Shown in pieces: positions 33,934-42,242 of a stretch of 64,000 nucleotides of DNA. The stretch comes from Actinomadura physcomitrii (GTDB lineage Bacteria > Actinomycetota > Actinomycetes > Streptosporangiales > Streptosporangiaceae). The notes beneath the pieces are model-generated. The model searched no databases, had not been told where the DNA came from, and worked only from the letters and a program-made list of their open reading frames with translations. Made by a program: the position numbers and the translations under genes. The DNA is taken from contig NZ_WBMS02000016.1 of NCBI RefSeq assembly GCF_008923205.2, positions 125,035-189,034 on the forward strand, in the 5' to 3' direction. Each line of letters starts with the position of its first letter. The first letter of the stretch is position 1.

Positions 33934-35484
33934 ATGCCCAGCGACGGGGAAGCACCGAGCCTGGTACCCGGGCACCGCGACCTGTCGGTCACGCGCCGCA
34001 GCGCGGGCGCGGTCACCTACCGGGCCGTTCACGAGGAGTCCGGGGACGTGGTCACCCTGCGGGTGCAGCGTGACGGCGGGCAGACCCCGCAGCCCGAACT
34101 GGACGCGCTCGGCCGCGCCTCCCACGACGAGCACCTCCTCACGGTGCTGGGCACGGGCACGACCGCGACCGGGCGCCGGTACGTGGCGCTGCCGCACCAC
34201 GACGGGGACACCTACTCGGGCTCGGGGGCCATGCCCGTGCGGCAGGCGGTCGAAGTGGCCGCCGCCGCGGGAAGGGCGTTGCAGGCCCTCCATGAAGAGG
34301 GGCTCGTCCACGGCGACGTGCATCCGGGCAACATTCTCCGGGGTGACCGCGGCCCGCTGCTGACCGGCTCGGCCACGTTGCGCGGGCTTGCCGCCCACTC
34401 CGCCCGCGGGGTTCTGGAGCCGGTCGACCTCGAACGCGTCGACGCCGCTCACGCCGCCCCGGAAGCGCTCCAGCGGCAGCGGCAGACGCCGGCGTCGGAT
34501 GTGTACGGCCTCGGCGCGACCCTGTGGACGCTGCTGGCCGGGCGCCCGCCCTATGCCGGCGGCGACCTGTGGACCATCCGGCAGCGCGTGCTGAGCCAAC
34601 CGGTTCCGCCGCTGCCTCGCGACGACGTGCCCGGCTGGTTGGCCGGTGCGCTGGAGACCGCGATGGCGCCCGAGCCCGGCGACCGGTTCCCGTCGGCCGC
34701 GGCGTTCGTCCAGACGCTGGCCGATGGGCTGCACGGACTCCCGGAGGCCGCCGGCCCGGTCCGTGTGAAGCCGTCCCGTCCGGAGCCGTTCCGTTCAGAG
34801 CCGCTGCTTCAGGAGCCGCTGCTTCAGGAGCCGCTCCGACCAGAGCCGCTCGGTCAGGAGCCCTCCCGCGCATGGGAGCGGCTTCCCGGCTGGGCCTGGG
34901 ACGGGGACGGACTCGGCGGCACCGCCGACAACGGCGGGCGCGGCCAGGGCGCGGCCGAACGCGCGCCGGACTCGTCCGCGCCCGTACGGCCGGAGCCGCC
35001 GGAACCGGAGGAGCAGCGCTCGGCGCCGCGCTCGCGCCGCCGCCTCGGCCCGGTGGTCGCGGTGGTGGTCGCGCTCGCGTTCGTGGGTGCCGGAATCGGC
35101 GTGACGGGCCTGCTCGCCGGCGCGCGGACGGACGCGGAGCAGCCGCGGGCCGAGCCCTCGCCGGTGCCCACGTCCACGCCGACAGCGGTCCATCCGGTCA
35201 AGGAGTACCTGCCCGGACGGGTGCGGATCGTCGACGGCCGGGTGTCGATCGAAGTGTCCTGGCAGGACCGCAGCGGGGGCAGGGCGGCGTACTACGTCGT
35301 GGGCGGGCCCCGGGGCCGTCCGGCGTCCACGCTCGCGAACGTCCCGGCGGGGACGGAGAAGGTCGTGGTCTCCGCGCTGAATCCGAGCGTGGACTACTGC
35401 CTGACCGTGGTCGCCGTCGTGGACGTCGACCGCGTGGCCCACGCCGAGCCCGTCTGCACCCGCCGGGTCAAGCGCGACGACTGA
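33934..35484 (+). CDS. Membrane-anchored kinase-like protein with degraded catalytic motifs
   Basis: A 516-aa protein with the layout of a bacterial receptor Ser/Thr kinase: kinase-like domain (1-265), Pro/Glu-rich juxtamembrane region with 5-residue repeats (about 279-308), one TM helix (about 372-395) and an external FN3-like domain (PGRVRIVDGRVSIEVSWQDRSGG...). The HGDVHPGN loop keeps Asp128 and Asn133, and an APE motif is at 175-177. The Gly-rich loop is absent, the VAVK lysine is Arg43, and the DFG aspartate is missing (PLLTGSATL). It is probably a pseudokinase or a very weak kinase. It opens the type VII locus and converges, with 91 bp of overlap, on the transglutaminase-like gene. Confidence 0.82.
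   Translation: MPSDGEAPSLVPGHRDLSVTRRSAGAVTYRAVHEESGDVVTLRVQRDGGQTPQPELDALGRASHDEHLLTVLGTGTTATGRRYVALPHHDGDTYSGSGAMPVRQAVEVAAAAGRALQALHEEGLVHGDVHPGNILRGDRGPLLTGSATLRGLAAHSARGVLEPVDLERVDAAHAAPEALQRQRQTPASDVYGLGATLWTLLAGRPPYAGGDLWTIRQRVLSQPVPPLPRDDVPGWLAGALETAMAPEPGDRFPSAAAFVQTLADGLHGLPEAAGPVRVKPSRPEPFRSEPLLQEPLLQEPLRPEPLGQEPSRAWERLPGWAWDGDGLGGTADNGGRGQGAAERAPDSSAPVRPEPPEPEEQRSAPRSRRRLGPVVAVVVALAFVGAGIGVTGLLAGARTDAEQPRAEPSPVPTSTPTAVHPVKEYLPGRVRIVDGRVSIEVSWQDRSGGRAAYYVVGGPRGRPASTLANVPAGTEKVVVSALNPSVDYCLTVVAVVDVDRVAHAEPVCTRRVKRDD
34768..34857 (+). repeat. 15-bp minisatellite inside the kinase-like gene
   Basis: Six tandem 15-bp units (two identical GAGCCGCTGCTTCAG) encode KPSRP, EPFRS, EPLLQ, EPLLQ, EPLRP and EPLGQ. 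They lie in the juxtamembrane linker. The in-frame length allows expansion or contraction without a frameshift. Confidence 0.8.
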
Positions 35485-37664
35485 GCCGACCACCGCAGCG
35501 GGCGCGGGTCCCACCACCATGACGCCCGCCGCCACCACGGCCGTGACCTGCGCAGCTCGCGGATCAGGGAGCGCGCCTCGGTGACCGCGAGAGAGGCGTC
35601 CTGCGATGTGACCGGCCCCCCGAAACCCGCCGCGTTGACGATCCTGGCCGTCCGCTGGAGCCGTGCCGCGTCCGTCCCCGGGATCGAGCGTTCGAGGTGG
35701 GCCGTCACCTCGGACGCGGTCGCGGCGGGCGGGGCGGGGACGCCGGCGAGCCGCATCGCCACCAGCACTTCCGTCCAGGCGGTCAGGGCCTTCCGGGCGC
35801 AATCCCTCATCCGGCGCATCCTCCGGAGCCGCCGCCACCGCAGCAGCGGCACGGCGACGAGATACAGCGGCAGGACGGCTGCGACGGCGAGGCCCGCCAC
35901 CGGCCACACGGGCGTCCCCGGCCGTGAGTGCGCCGCCACTGCGCGGGGCGGTGCCGGGGTTCGCGCGCCGCCGCCCGGGCCGGGCCCGCCGGAAGCGCCT
36001 TCGCCCGTTCCCGCACGCTCGGCCGCCCCCGAGCGGACACGCGGATTGGGGTCGTACGGCACCCAGCCGAGGCCCTCGTAGCAGATCTCTCCCCAGGCCA
36101 CGGCGTCGCCGGTACGGACCACGCGTCCGCCGTCGCCGCCGGTGCCCGGCCCGAACCCGACCATGATCCGGCTCGGCAGGCCCGCGGCCCTCGCCAGGAC
36201 GGCGAACGCGCTGGCGAACTGTTCGGACGTCCCGCCGCCGCCCTTGCGTCCGGGCTCTACGAGAAGCTCGTTCAGCTCGGCGTAGCCGTGCCCGCCGCGT
36301 GCCGCGGGGCCGATGGTGTAGCTCTCGCGAAGGTACTCGGCCAGGCGGGACGCGCGCTGGTGCGGGGTGCCGTCCCCGGCGGCCTTGCGGGCGATGTCGA
36401 TCAGCCGTGCGGGCGCCCCCTGCGGCAGCCGCGCGTACCGTTCGAAGCCCGGGCCGAGAGCGGGCGTGGCGCGGGACGCCTCGCCGCCGCTCAGGTCGGG
36501 GACGGAGCCCGTCGCGCGGTACGTCCGGCCCGCGACGGGCCCCTTGGAGGACAGGGCCGTGCCCGAGGCCGCGTCGTAGCCGAAGTCGAGCCCCTCGATG
36601 CGCGTCGGCGTTCCGGGGACGGGCACCCAGTCGCCGGGCAGGTCTCTGACCGCGACCTCCACCGATGCGCGCTTCGCCCGCGGCGGCCGCACGCCGGGGG
36701 GCGGCAGCGCGGGCCCCGACGGCCGGTACGTGCTGTCCGGCAGCCAGGTCGGGCCGGTGAACTCCGCGAGCGCCACCCACCGCAGACCGGTGCGCGGACC
36801 TCGCACCGTCATGAGGGGACGGTTCGGCTCGGCCGCCCACGCCGAAAGGTACGCCAGCGGGTTGCGCACCTCGCGCGGCTCCTCGGGGGAGTCGACGACG
36901 GTTCGCGGGTCGGCGGCCCGTACCGGCCAGTCGTCCAAGACGCCGGGCGCCGCCACCACCATCCCGAACGAGGGGACGGCGACCGCGCATGCCAGAACCG
37001 CCCCCGCGGCGGCACGGCGGGACGCGGACCGGCGCGGGGCCGGCCGGAATCCGCCCGCGAGCACCCGCACGGTGATCCCCGCCGGCGCGGCGGCAGGACG
37101 TTCCGGCGGCGAGAGCACCAGCAGCACCGCACCGGCGACGGCGAGCAGCGCGGCCGACCGGTAGCCGGCGCCGACCGCCTCCGGGTTGAGCGTCGCCGCG
37201 CCCGCGAGCAGCAGCGCGCCCGGGAGCAGCGCGGGCAGCCCGCGCCCATCGCGGCGCAGCGCCGTCCCCGTCGCGCCCGCCAGCCACACCGCCAGCAACG
37301 GGAACGCGATCAGGTCGACGGTCAGCGGCGCCTGCGAGGTGGTGGTGAGGATCCGGGCGCCCGAGTGCAGGACGGCGTCCAGCGCGGCGGGCACCGGCTC
37401 CCGCACCGGTCCGGGCCGGCGGGCGGCCAGCGCGACCAGCCCGGCGAAGGCCACGGGCAGCCCGGCCAGGAGAGCGAAGGCCGGGCCGAGACGCGGCAGG
37501 ACCCGGGCGGCGCCGGCGGTCACCGCCACGGCGGCCACGGCGGCGGCCAGCAGCACGGCCGCGGCGGGCCCCGGGCGGTCGTAACCTGCCGCGAGCAGCG
37601 CGATCGCGGCCCCGGACGCCGCCACGACCGCGGCGGCGTCGGCCGCCGCGCGCAGGCGGCTCAC
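35394..37664 (-). CDS. TgpA-like transglutaminase-fold membrane protein lacking Cys and His
   Basis: A 756-aa protein. Residues 1-240 hold several TM helices (DUF3488/TgpA type). A large extracytoplasmic region follows, then another TM near 580-605 and a cytosolic tail. The transglutaminase core at 478-540 reads TSEQFASAFAVLARAAGLPSR ... DAVAWGEI ... VPYDPN. Where TgpA has the nucleophilic Cys there is Ser480, and where the His should be there is Val522; Asp538 remains. It is therefore probably a non-catalytic binding version. The GTG at 37664 overlaps the DUF58 stop (GTGA). It ends a seven-gene minus-strand operon with the WXG100 genes. The C-terminus overlaps the kinase-like gene tail to tail. 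Confidence 0.85.
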   Translation of the reverse strand: MSRLRAAADAAAVVAASGAAIALLAAGYDRPGPAAAVLLAAAVAAVAVTAGAARVLPRLGPAFALLAGLPVAFAGLVALAARRPGPVREPVPAALDAVLHSGARILTTTSQAPLTVDLIAFPLLAVWLAGATGTALRRDGRGLPALLPGALLLAGAATLNPEAVGAGYRSAALLAVAGAVLLVLSPPERPAAAPAGITVRVLAGGFRPAPRRSASRRAAAGAVLACAVAVPSFGMVVAAPGVLDDWPVRAADPRTVVDSPEEPREVRNPLAYLSAWAAEPNRPLMTVRGPRTGLRWVALAEFTGPTWLPDSTYRPSGPALPPPGVRPPRAKRASVEVAVRDLPGDWVPVPGTPTRIEGLDFGYDAASGTALSSKGPVAGRTYRATGSVPDLSGGEASRATPALGPGFERYARLPQGAPARLIDIARKAAGDGTPHQRASRLAEYLRESYTIGPAARGGHGYAELNELLVEPGRKGGGGTSEQFASAFAVLARAAGLPSRIMVGFGPGTGGDGGRVVRTGDAVAWGEICYEGLGWVPYDPNPRVRSGAAERAGTGEGASGGPGPGGGARTPAPPRAVAAHSRPGTPVWPVAGLAVAAVLPLYLVAVPLLRWRRLRRMRRMRDCARKALTAWTEVLVAMRLAGVPAPPAATASEVTAHLERSIPGTDAARLQRTARIVNAAGFGGPVTSQDASLAVTEARSLIRELRRSRPWWRRASWWWDPRPLRWSAQSSRLTRRVQTGSAWATRSTSTTATTVRQ

Positions 37665-38794
37665 CGCGCCCACCACGGCGCCCGGTTCCAGCGCTCGGCG
37701 AACGCCGCCGCGTCGGGCGCCTCCAGGAGCCGCACGCCGCGCCGCGCCCCTCGCTCGTGTGGCGGCTCGGCGCCGCCGGCCGTCCCGATGACGCCCACCA
37801 GGGAGAGCGCCGTGCGTCCGGCCAGGGCCGCCAGCGCCGTGGCCGCGTCCCGGGACGCCGTGGCCGGCAGGAGCACGACCGCCCGCCCCGGCCCGGTGCG
37901 CAACCGTCCGCAGGCAGCGGCGAAGTCCGCGTCCGGTCGGGCCGTGGCCTCCGCCAGCAGGTCCAGATGCGCTGTCCGGCCCGCCGTCGCCGGCGAGCGC
38001 GCGCCGCCCGCCAGCCGCAGGTCGACCGGGATCGCGGGATGGTGCGCCACGATCGAGGCCGCGACCTCGGCCAGCGGGTCCAGTTCGGCGGGGCCGTGGC
38101 GGTCGTCCACCAGCACGGTCAGGCCGGCCCGGAGGGTGTCGGCATGCTCGCGCACCACCAGCCGCCCGCGCCGCGCCGAGGTGCGCCAGTGCACCTGGCG
38201 GACGTCGTCGCCCGGCGCGTGGTCGCGCAGCCCGGCGAAGGCCCCCTCGCTCGCCCGGGTCGCCGCCGTCGACGCGTCCCGTCCGCCCGTCCCGCCCGCG
38301 GGCACGGCGGCCAGCGGATGGTGCCGCGGATGGACCAGGACCCGGACGGGCACGTCGTCGGCCGGACAGGACGTCCGCGCCGATCCCAGCGGGTCGGTCC
38401 GGACGATGCTCAGCGGGCCGATCTCCAGCACGCCGCGCCTGTCGGCCGCCACCTCGTACCGCGTCCGCGTGCCGGCCGTCCCCAGCGGGACCACAGCCTC
38501 ACCGCCGGGCCCCCGCACCCGGTCGAACGCCTCGGCACGCGGCGGTTCGTCAAGGTCAACGGTGATTCGCACCGGCTCGCCCGCCCGGGTGCGGACGGCC
38601 GAGCACCGCCTCCGGACCCGGACGGGACGGGACCGCCCGGCCAACAGCAGGCCCGCCGCGACCGCCGGAAAGGCGGGCGCGCCCAGCGCGGCGAGCGCCG
38701 GATAGCCCAGGCCCAGGCCCAAGCCGCACAGGACGGTGCCGGCGGCGAGCAGCCCCCAGCCGCGGGCGGTGGGGCGGGGAGACCCTCCGGCCAC
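37661..38794 (-). CDS. DUF58 family protein
   Basis: A 377-aa protein with two N-terminal hydrophobic segments (about 13-55) and the DUF58 signature at 187-217 (GLRDHAPGDDVRQVHWRTSARRGRLVVREH). A vWA-like fold follows. DUF58 proteins are nearly always encoded with MoxR ATPases and transglutaminase-like proteins, as here, and are thought to help assemble or activate envelope complexes. The GTG at 38794 starts 2 bp after the MoxR stop. The stop overlaps the next start. Confidence 0.9.
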   Translation of the reverse strand: MAGGSPRPTARGWGLLAAGTVLCGLGLGLGYPALAALGAPAFPAVAAGLLLAGRSRPVRVRRRCSAVRTRAGEPVRITVDLDEPPRAEAFDRVRGPGGEAVVPLGTAGTRTRYEVAADRRGVLEIGPLSIVRTDPLGSARTSCPADDVPVRVLVHPRHHPLAAVPAGGTGGRDASTAATRASEGAFAGLRDHAPGDDVRQVHWRTSARRGRLVVREHADTLRAGLTVLVDDRHGPAELDPLAEVAASIVAHHPAIPVDLRLAGGARSPATAGRTAHLDLLAEATARPDADFAAACGRLRTGPGRAVVLLPATASRDAATALAALAGRTALSLVGVIGTAGGAEPPHERGARRGVRLLEAPDAAAFAERWNRAPWWAR

Positions 38795-38796
38795 CG

Positions 38797-39798
38797 CTAG
38801 CGCGGGTTCTCGTGCGGGCCCGGAGCCGGGACCTCGGCCAGCACGCCGTCCAGCAGCTCGGCGGCCTCGTCCGCGCCGGCCGGGCCCGACAGCGGCACCA
38901 GTCGGTGGCCCCACACCGGCGGCACCAGAGCCTTGACGTCGTCGGGCGTGACGTACGCGCGGCCGTCGGCGAGGGCGTGCATGCGGGCGGCGCGGCACAG
39001 CGCGATGGTCGCGCGCATCGAGACGCCGGCGCGCAGCCCGGGATGGCGGCGGGTGCGCTGGGCGAGCCGCAGCGCGTACTCGTAGACGGGCTCGGCGACC
39101 GACACCCGGCCGGCGATCTCCCCCAGCCGCGCCGCCTCCGCGGCGTCCAGCACCGGGCTCAGGTCGCCGGGCGCGGTCAGGGACCCGCCGCGCATGAGCG
39201 CCAGCTCGGCCTCCTCGCCCGGGTAGCCGAGCGTCAGCCGCATCAGGAACCGGTCGAGCTGCGCCTCGGGAAGCGGGAAGGTGCCCTCCATCTCCACCGG
39301 GTTCTGCGTCGCCGCCACCAGGAAGGGGCGGGGCACCGGGTGCGGCGTGCCGTCCACGGTGACCTGCTCCTCCTGCATCACCTCCAGCAGCGCCGACTGC
39401 GTCTTGGGCGAGGTCCGGTTGATCTCGTCCACGATGACGACGTTGGCGAAGACGGGACCGGGGTGGAACTCGAACTCCCGGCTGCGCTCGTTGAAGATCG
39501 TCACCCCGGTGATGTCGGACGGCAGCAGGTCGGGTGTGCACTGGACCCGCCGGGACGTGCCGCCCGTGACCGCGGCCAGCGCCCGGGCCAGGGTCGTCTT
39601 GCCCATGCCGGGGAGGTCCTCCAGCAGGACGTGCCCGCCGGTCGCGAACGCGGTGAGGACCAGCCGCACCGTCGCGGGCGCGCAGCGGGCGGCCGACTCG
39701 ATGGCCGCCGCCATCCGGTCGAAGGTGTCGGCCGCCAGCACCGCCTCCTCGTCGGTCGCGGTGCCGGCCATGGTGGGGGACGCGGCCGTGGTGCTCAC
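38797..39798 (-). CDS. MoxR-family AAA+ ATPase
   Basis: A 333-aa MoxR ATPase. Walker A is GMGKTT (64-69), Walker B is VIVDEIN (121-127), and sensor 1 is in VAATQNPVEMEGTFPLPEAQLDRF. MoxR proteins act as chaperones that remodel or load partner complexes, usually with vWA/DUF58 partners. Here the partner is the next gene. It lies 39 bp downstream of the propeller-SapA gene in the WXG100 operon, which suggests a role in assembly or regulation of the type VII system; that is inference from context. Confidence 0.95.
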   Translation of the reverse strand: MSTTAASPTMAGTATDEEAVLAADTFDRMAAAIESAARCAPATVRLVLTAFATGGHVLLEDLPGMGKTTLARALAAVTGGTSRRVQCTPDLLPSDITGVTIFNERSREFEFHPGPVFANVVIVDEINRTSPKTQSALLEVMQEEQVTVDGTPHPVPRPFLVAATQNPVEMEGTFPLPEAQLDRFLMRLTLGYPGEEAELALMRGGSLTAPGDLSPVLDAAEAARLGEIAGRVSVAEPVYEYALRLAQRTRRHPGLRAGVSMRATIALCRAARMHALADGRAYVTPDDVKALVPPVWGHRLVPLSGPAGADEAAELLDGVLAEVPAPGPHENPR

Positions 39799-39837
39799 CC
39801 TTCTCCTCTCGGTTCGTACGGGCGCATGGCGGGCGGG

Positions 39838-41613
39838 TCAGCCGCAGTTCGCCCAGCCCGCGGAGGTGCTGCCGCCGTTCGCGCCGCCCGAATACCGGAC
39901 GCAGTCGCCGGGCGCGAGCAGGTACACCGGGCCGGCGTAGTACTTGAAGGAGCCGCTGTCGGAGGCGACCTTCCCGCCGTTCTGGCTCTCCAGCCGGACC
40001 CAGGCGGTGGACGCCGTTCCGATGCCGGACGTCTTCATCGCGACCGCGCAGTTCTTCTTGGTGGCGGCGCTGTAGAGCTGGTAGACGCGCCCGCCCGCGA
40101 AGGACGAGGACCGCTGCACCTTGTAGTCGCCGCCCTGGCTGTTGCAGACCTGCTGCGGCGAGTACGGGTTGGCGGCCGGAGGCGGAGACGCGGCCGGGGC
40201 GGGAGCCGGGTTCGATGCGGGCCGCCCGGTGGACGGCTGCGTCCGCGGCGCCGGCGAAGCCCCCTGATCCCGTGGCGCGGACTTCGGGCTCGGCTTCCCG
40301 GACGGCTTGGGCGACGGTTTGCCGGGTTTCGCCGACGGCGCCGCGGGCGGCTCGTCATCCGGGACGTTCGGGCGCAGGTCGACCACCGGCCGCCGCGTGT
40401 CCGCGGGCTCGGGGAAGCTCGGCGCGGCCGGTGGAGCCGCCACGCGCGGTGGAACCGTCCCCGGCGGCGTGCCGGGACCGTTGCCGCCGCCCTGCCCGGT
40501 GCCGTCCCCGTACTTGCCGACCGTGCGGGCCCGGCCGTCGGAACCGACGACCTGCGCTTCCGGGCTGCCCGGAGCGTTGACGAACAGGCTGCCCTCCCGC
40601 ACCTGAAGCTCGAGGTCGCCCCGCCCGGACGGCATCGTCAGCACGCTCGTCTGAGGACCGGACGGGTCGTGCACACGAACCTGGCCCGTCTCCCGGGCGG
40701 CCACGTACACCTTGCCCGCGAACGGCACCGCCGGCTCCTGCACCGGGTCGCGCAGCGGGAACGAGCGGATCGGACCGCCCTTGCCCACGTCCGCGACGGT
40801 GACCACGGCCCCGGCTGCGGGCACGGTCACCGCGGCCAGCGCCCCGTAGGTGCGGTCCGGCATGATCGCGCCCGCCAGTGGCACCGGGGCGGTCAGCCGG
40901 CGGCGGTTCCCGTCACCGCCCGCAACGACCAGATCCCGGCCGCCGCGGTCGGCCACCAGCGCGCCCCGGTCCAGCACGGTCAGCGCGAGGTCGCGTCCCG
41001 GCTCGGCGACCTCGATCGTCCGGACCACGGCGGGCCCTTGCGCGGTGACCTTCAGCCCCGCGACGGTGCCCTGCTGCGGCACCGCCACCCACAGCAGGCC
41101 CGAGCCGTCGAACTCGCCGCCGACCAGCGGCCCGGGCAGCCGCAGCACCGAGCCGGTGGGCCGCAGCGTGGCCGGGTCGACCGCGCGCACCTCACCGCCG
41201 GTGCGCTCGATCACCGCGGCGGCGCCGTTCCCCATCGCCAGATGCGGGTCGCCCCGCGTGCCCACGTCCGCGCGCCCGGACAGGCCCAGCGAGTTGAGAT
41301 CGAGCGAGGACACCCTGCCGGTGTCCAGATCGTGGATCAGCAGATGCCGGTCGTCCTGCGTGACCCGCACCCGGTTCCCGCGCGCCCCGGGAACCGCCAG
41401 GGTGCGGTCCACCCGCCCGGTCTGCGCATTGACCTTGCTGACCGTCCCGGCGGGCCGGCTCCACAGCCACGCACTCCCGTCGGAGGCGGTGGTGGCGTGC
41501 CCGACCCGGCCGCCGCCGAGCATGCTGGCCAGCAGCGCCAAGGCGATCACCGCCGCGGTGGCCCAGCCCCCGACCCGAGCCCGTGCCAGAACCCCGGTCC
41601 CCTGCTGCCGCAC
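39838..41613 (-). CDS. Membrane-anchored beta-propeller fused to SapA-like domain
   Basis: A 591-aa protein. A TM anchor near residues 15-35 is followed by a beta-propeller of about 350 residues (VSKVNAQTGRVDRTLAV; GRVSSLDLNSLGLSG; VRAVDPATLRPTGSVLRLPG), a long Pro/Ser/Lys linker (about 385-480), and a C-terminal domain of about 110 residues. That domain (NPYSPQQVCNSQGGDYKVQ...YYAGPVYLLAPGDCVRYSG...WANCG) resembles spore-associated protein A of Streptomyces, with four cysteines. The GTG at 41613 follows AAGGGAG. The protein is predicted to be outside the membrane. It is encoded inside the WXG100 operon and may be an external accessory of the secretion system. Confidence 0.82.
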   Translation of the reverse strand: MRQQGTGVLARARVGGWATAAVIALALLASMLGGGRVGHATTASDGSAWLWSRPAGTVSKVNAQTGRVDRTLAVPGARGNRVRVTQDDRHLLIHDLDTGRVSSLDLNSLGLSGRADVGTRGDPHLAMGNGAAAVIERTGGEVRAVDPATLRPTGSVLRLPGPLVGGEFDGSGLLWVAVPQQGTVAGLKVTAQGPAVVRTIEVAEPGRDLALTVLDRGALVADRGGRDLVVAGGDGNRRRLTAPVPLAGAIMPDRTYGALAAVTVPAAGAVVTVADVGKGGPIRSFPLRDPVQEPAVPFAGKVYVAARETGQVRVHDPSGPQTSVLTMPSGRGDLELQVREGSLFVNAPGSPEAQVVGSDGRARTVGKYGDGTGQGGGNGPGTPPGTVPPRVAAPPAAPSFPEPADTRRPVVDLRPNVPDDEPPAAPSAKPGKPSPKPSGKPSPKSAPRDQGASPAPRTQPSTGRPASNPAPAPAASPPPAANPYSPQQVCNSQGGDYKVQRSSSFAGGRVYQLYSAATKKNCAVAMKTSGIGTASTAWVRLESQNGGKVASDSGSFKYYAGPVYLLAPGDCVRYSGGANGGSTSAGWANCG

Positions 41614-41641
41614 TGACGGCTCCCTTTCGTTCCCCGGACGG

Positions 41642-41935
41642 CTACGGCACGACGGTCGACGTCGCGCCTCCGCCACGCAGTTCCTGCTCCCGATTCAGCT
41701 CCCGCTGCCGCTGGAACGCCGCGGCCAGCGTGAGCGCACCGACGATGACGGCGAGGACGACCGCCCCCGCCACCACGGCGGGCCAGATCCGCTGACGGCG
41801 GCGCCAACTGCGGCCCGACCCGTACAGCAGCGCCCCGTTCAGCTGGCGGCGGCGCAACGCGTCGGCCTGCAGCACGTACCGCTCGGCCGACGGTGTCGCC
41901 TCGAACGCGCCGCCGCCGCGTACCGGTCCCGTCAG
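41642..41935 (-). CDS. Small single-pass membrane protein, possible CTG start
   Basis: A 97-aa protein: a soluble N-terminus with AERYVLQADALRRRQLNGALLYGSGRSWRRR, one TM helix (IWPAVVAGAVVLAVIVGALTLAAAF) and a short charged tail. No ATG or GTG lies at the probable N-terminus. A CTG at 41935 overlaps the WXG100 stop codon (CTGA) and follows GGAAGG at about 6 nt, so I propose it as the start; a GTG inside YVLQ would give a shorter protein. The conserved-looking N-terminus resembles small membrane proteins of actinobacterial type VII loci. It sits between a WXG100 gene and the propeller gene. Confidence 0.65.
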   Translation of the reverse strand: MTGPVRGGGAFEATPSAERYVLQADALRRRQLNGALLYGSGRSWRRRQRIWPAVVAGAVVLAVIVGALTLAAAFQRQRELNREQELRGGGATSTVVP

Positions 41936-42231
41936 AACATCCCTTCCAACCGGCGACCCAGCGCGGCGTACTCGTTCCCGGCGCCCTCGGTACTGGTGAC
42001 CAGCTTCTGGAACGCGGCGTTCACCTGCTGGAAGTGCTGCTGGTACTCGTCGAACAGCCTGGCCGCGTTGCCCTGGCCCGCGCCCTCCCACTTGCTCAGC
42101 GTCGTGCGCGCCTGACCGTCGATCGCGGTCAGCAGGGCGCGCAGCTTGCCCAGGTGCTGCGCCTGCTCGCCGGCCAGCCCGGACAGCTTGCCGGAGTGGC
42201 CGTAGACCTCGAAGCCCGCATTGTTGCCCAT
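41932..42231 (-). CDS. WXG100-family type VII secreted protein
   Basis: A 99-aa helical-hairpin protein with the WXG motif in SKWEGAGQ at the turn. The C-terminal helix carries YQQHFQQVNAAFQKLV and LGRRLEGMF. Length and motif place it in the WXG100 (ESAT-6-like) family exported by ESX systems as dimers. The ATG at 42231 follows GAGAGGG. The partner is probably the protein encoded 11 bp upstream. Its stop overlaps the proposed start of the small membrane protein. Confidence 0.92.
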   Translation of the reverse strand: MGNNAGFEVYGHSGKLSGLAGEQAQHLGKLRALLTAIDGQARTTLSKWEGAGQGNAARLFDEYQQHFQQVNAAFQKLVTSTEGAGNEYAALGRRLEGMF

Positions 42232-42242
42232 GGGATGCCCTC

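Noticed and set aside
35928..38705. A 925-codon plus-strand open frame opposite the transglutaminase-like and DUF58 genes
   Set aside because: No domain or ribosome site; the minus strand holds recognisable proteins.
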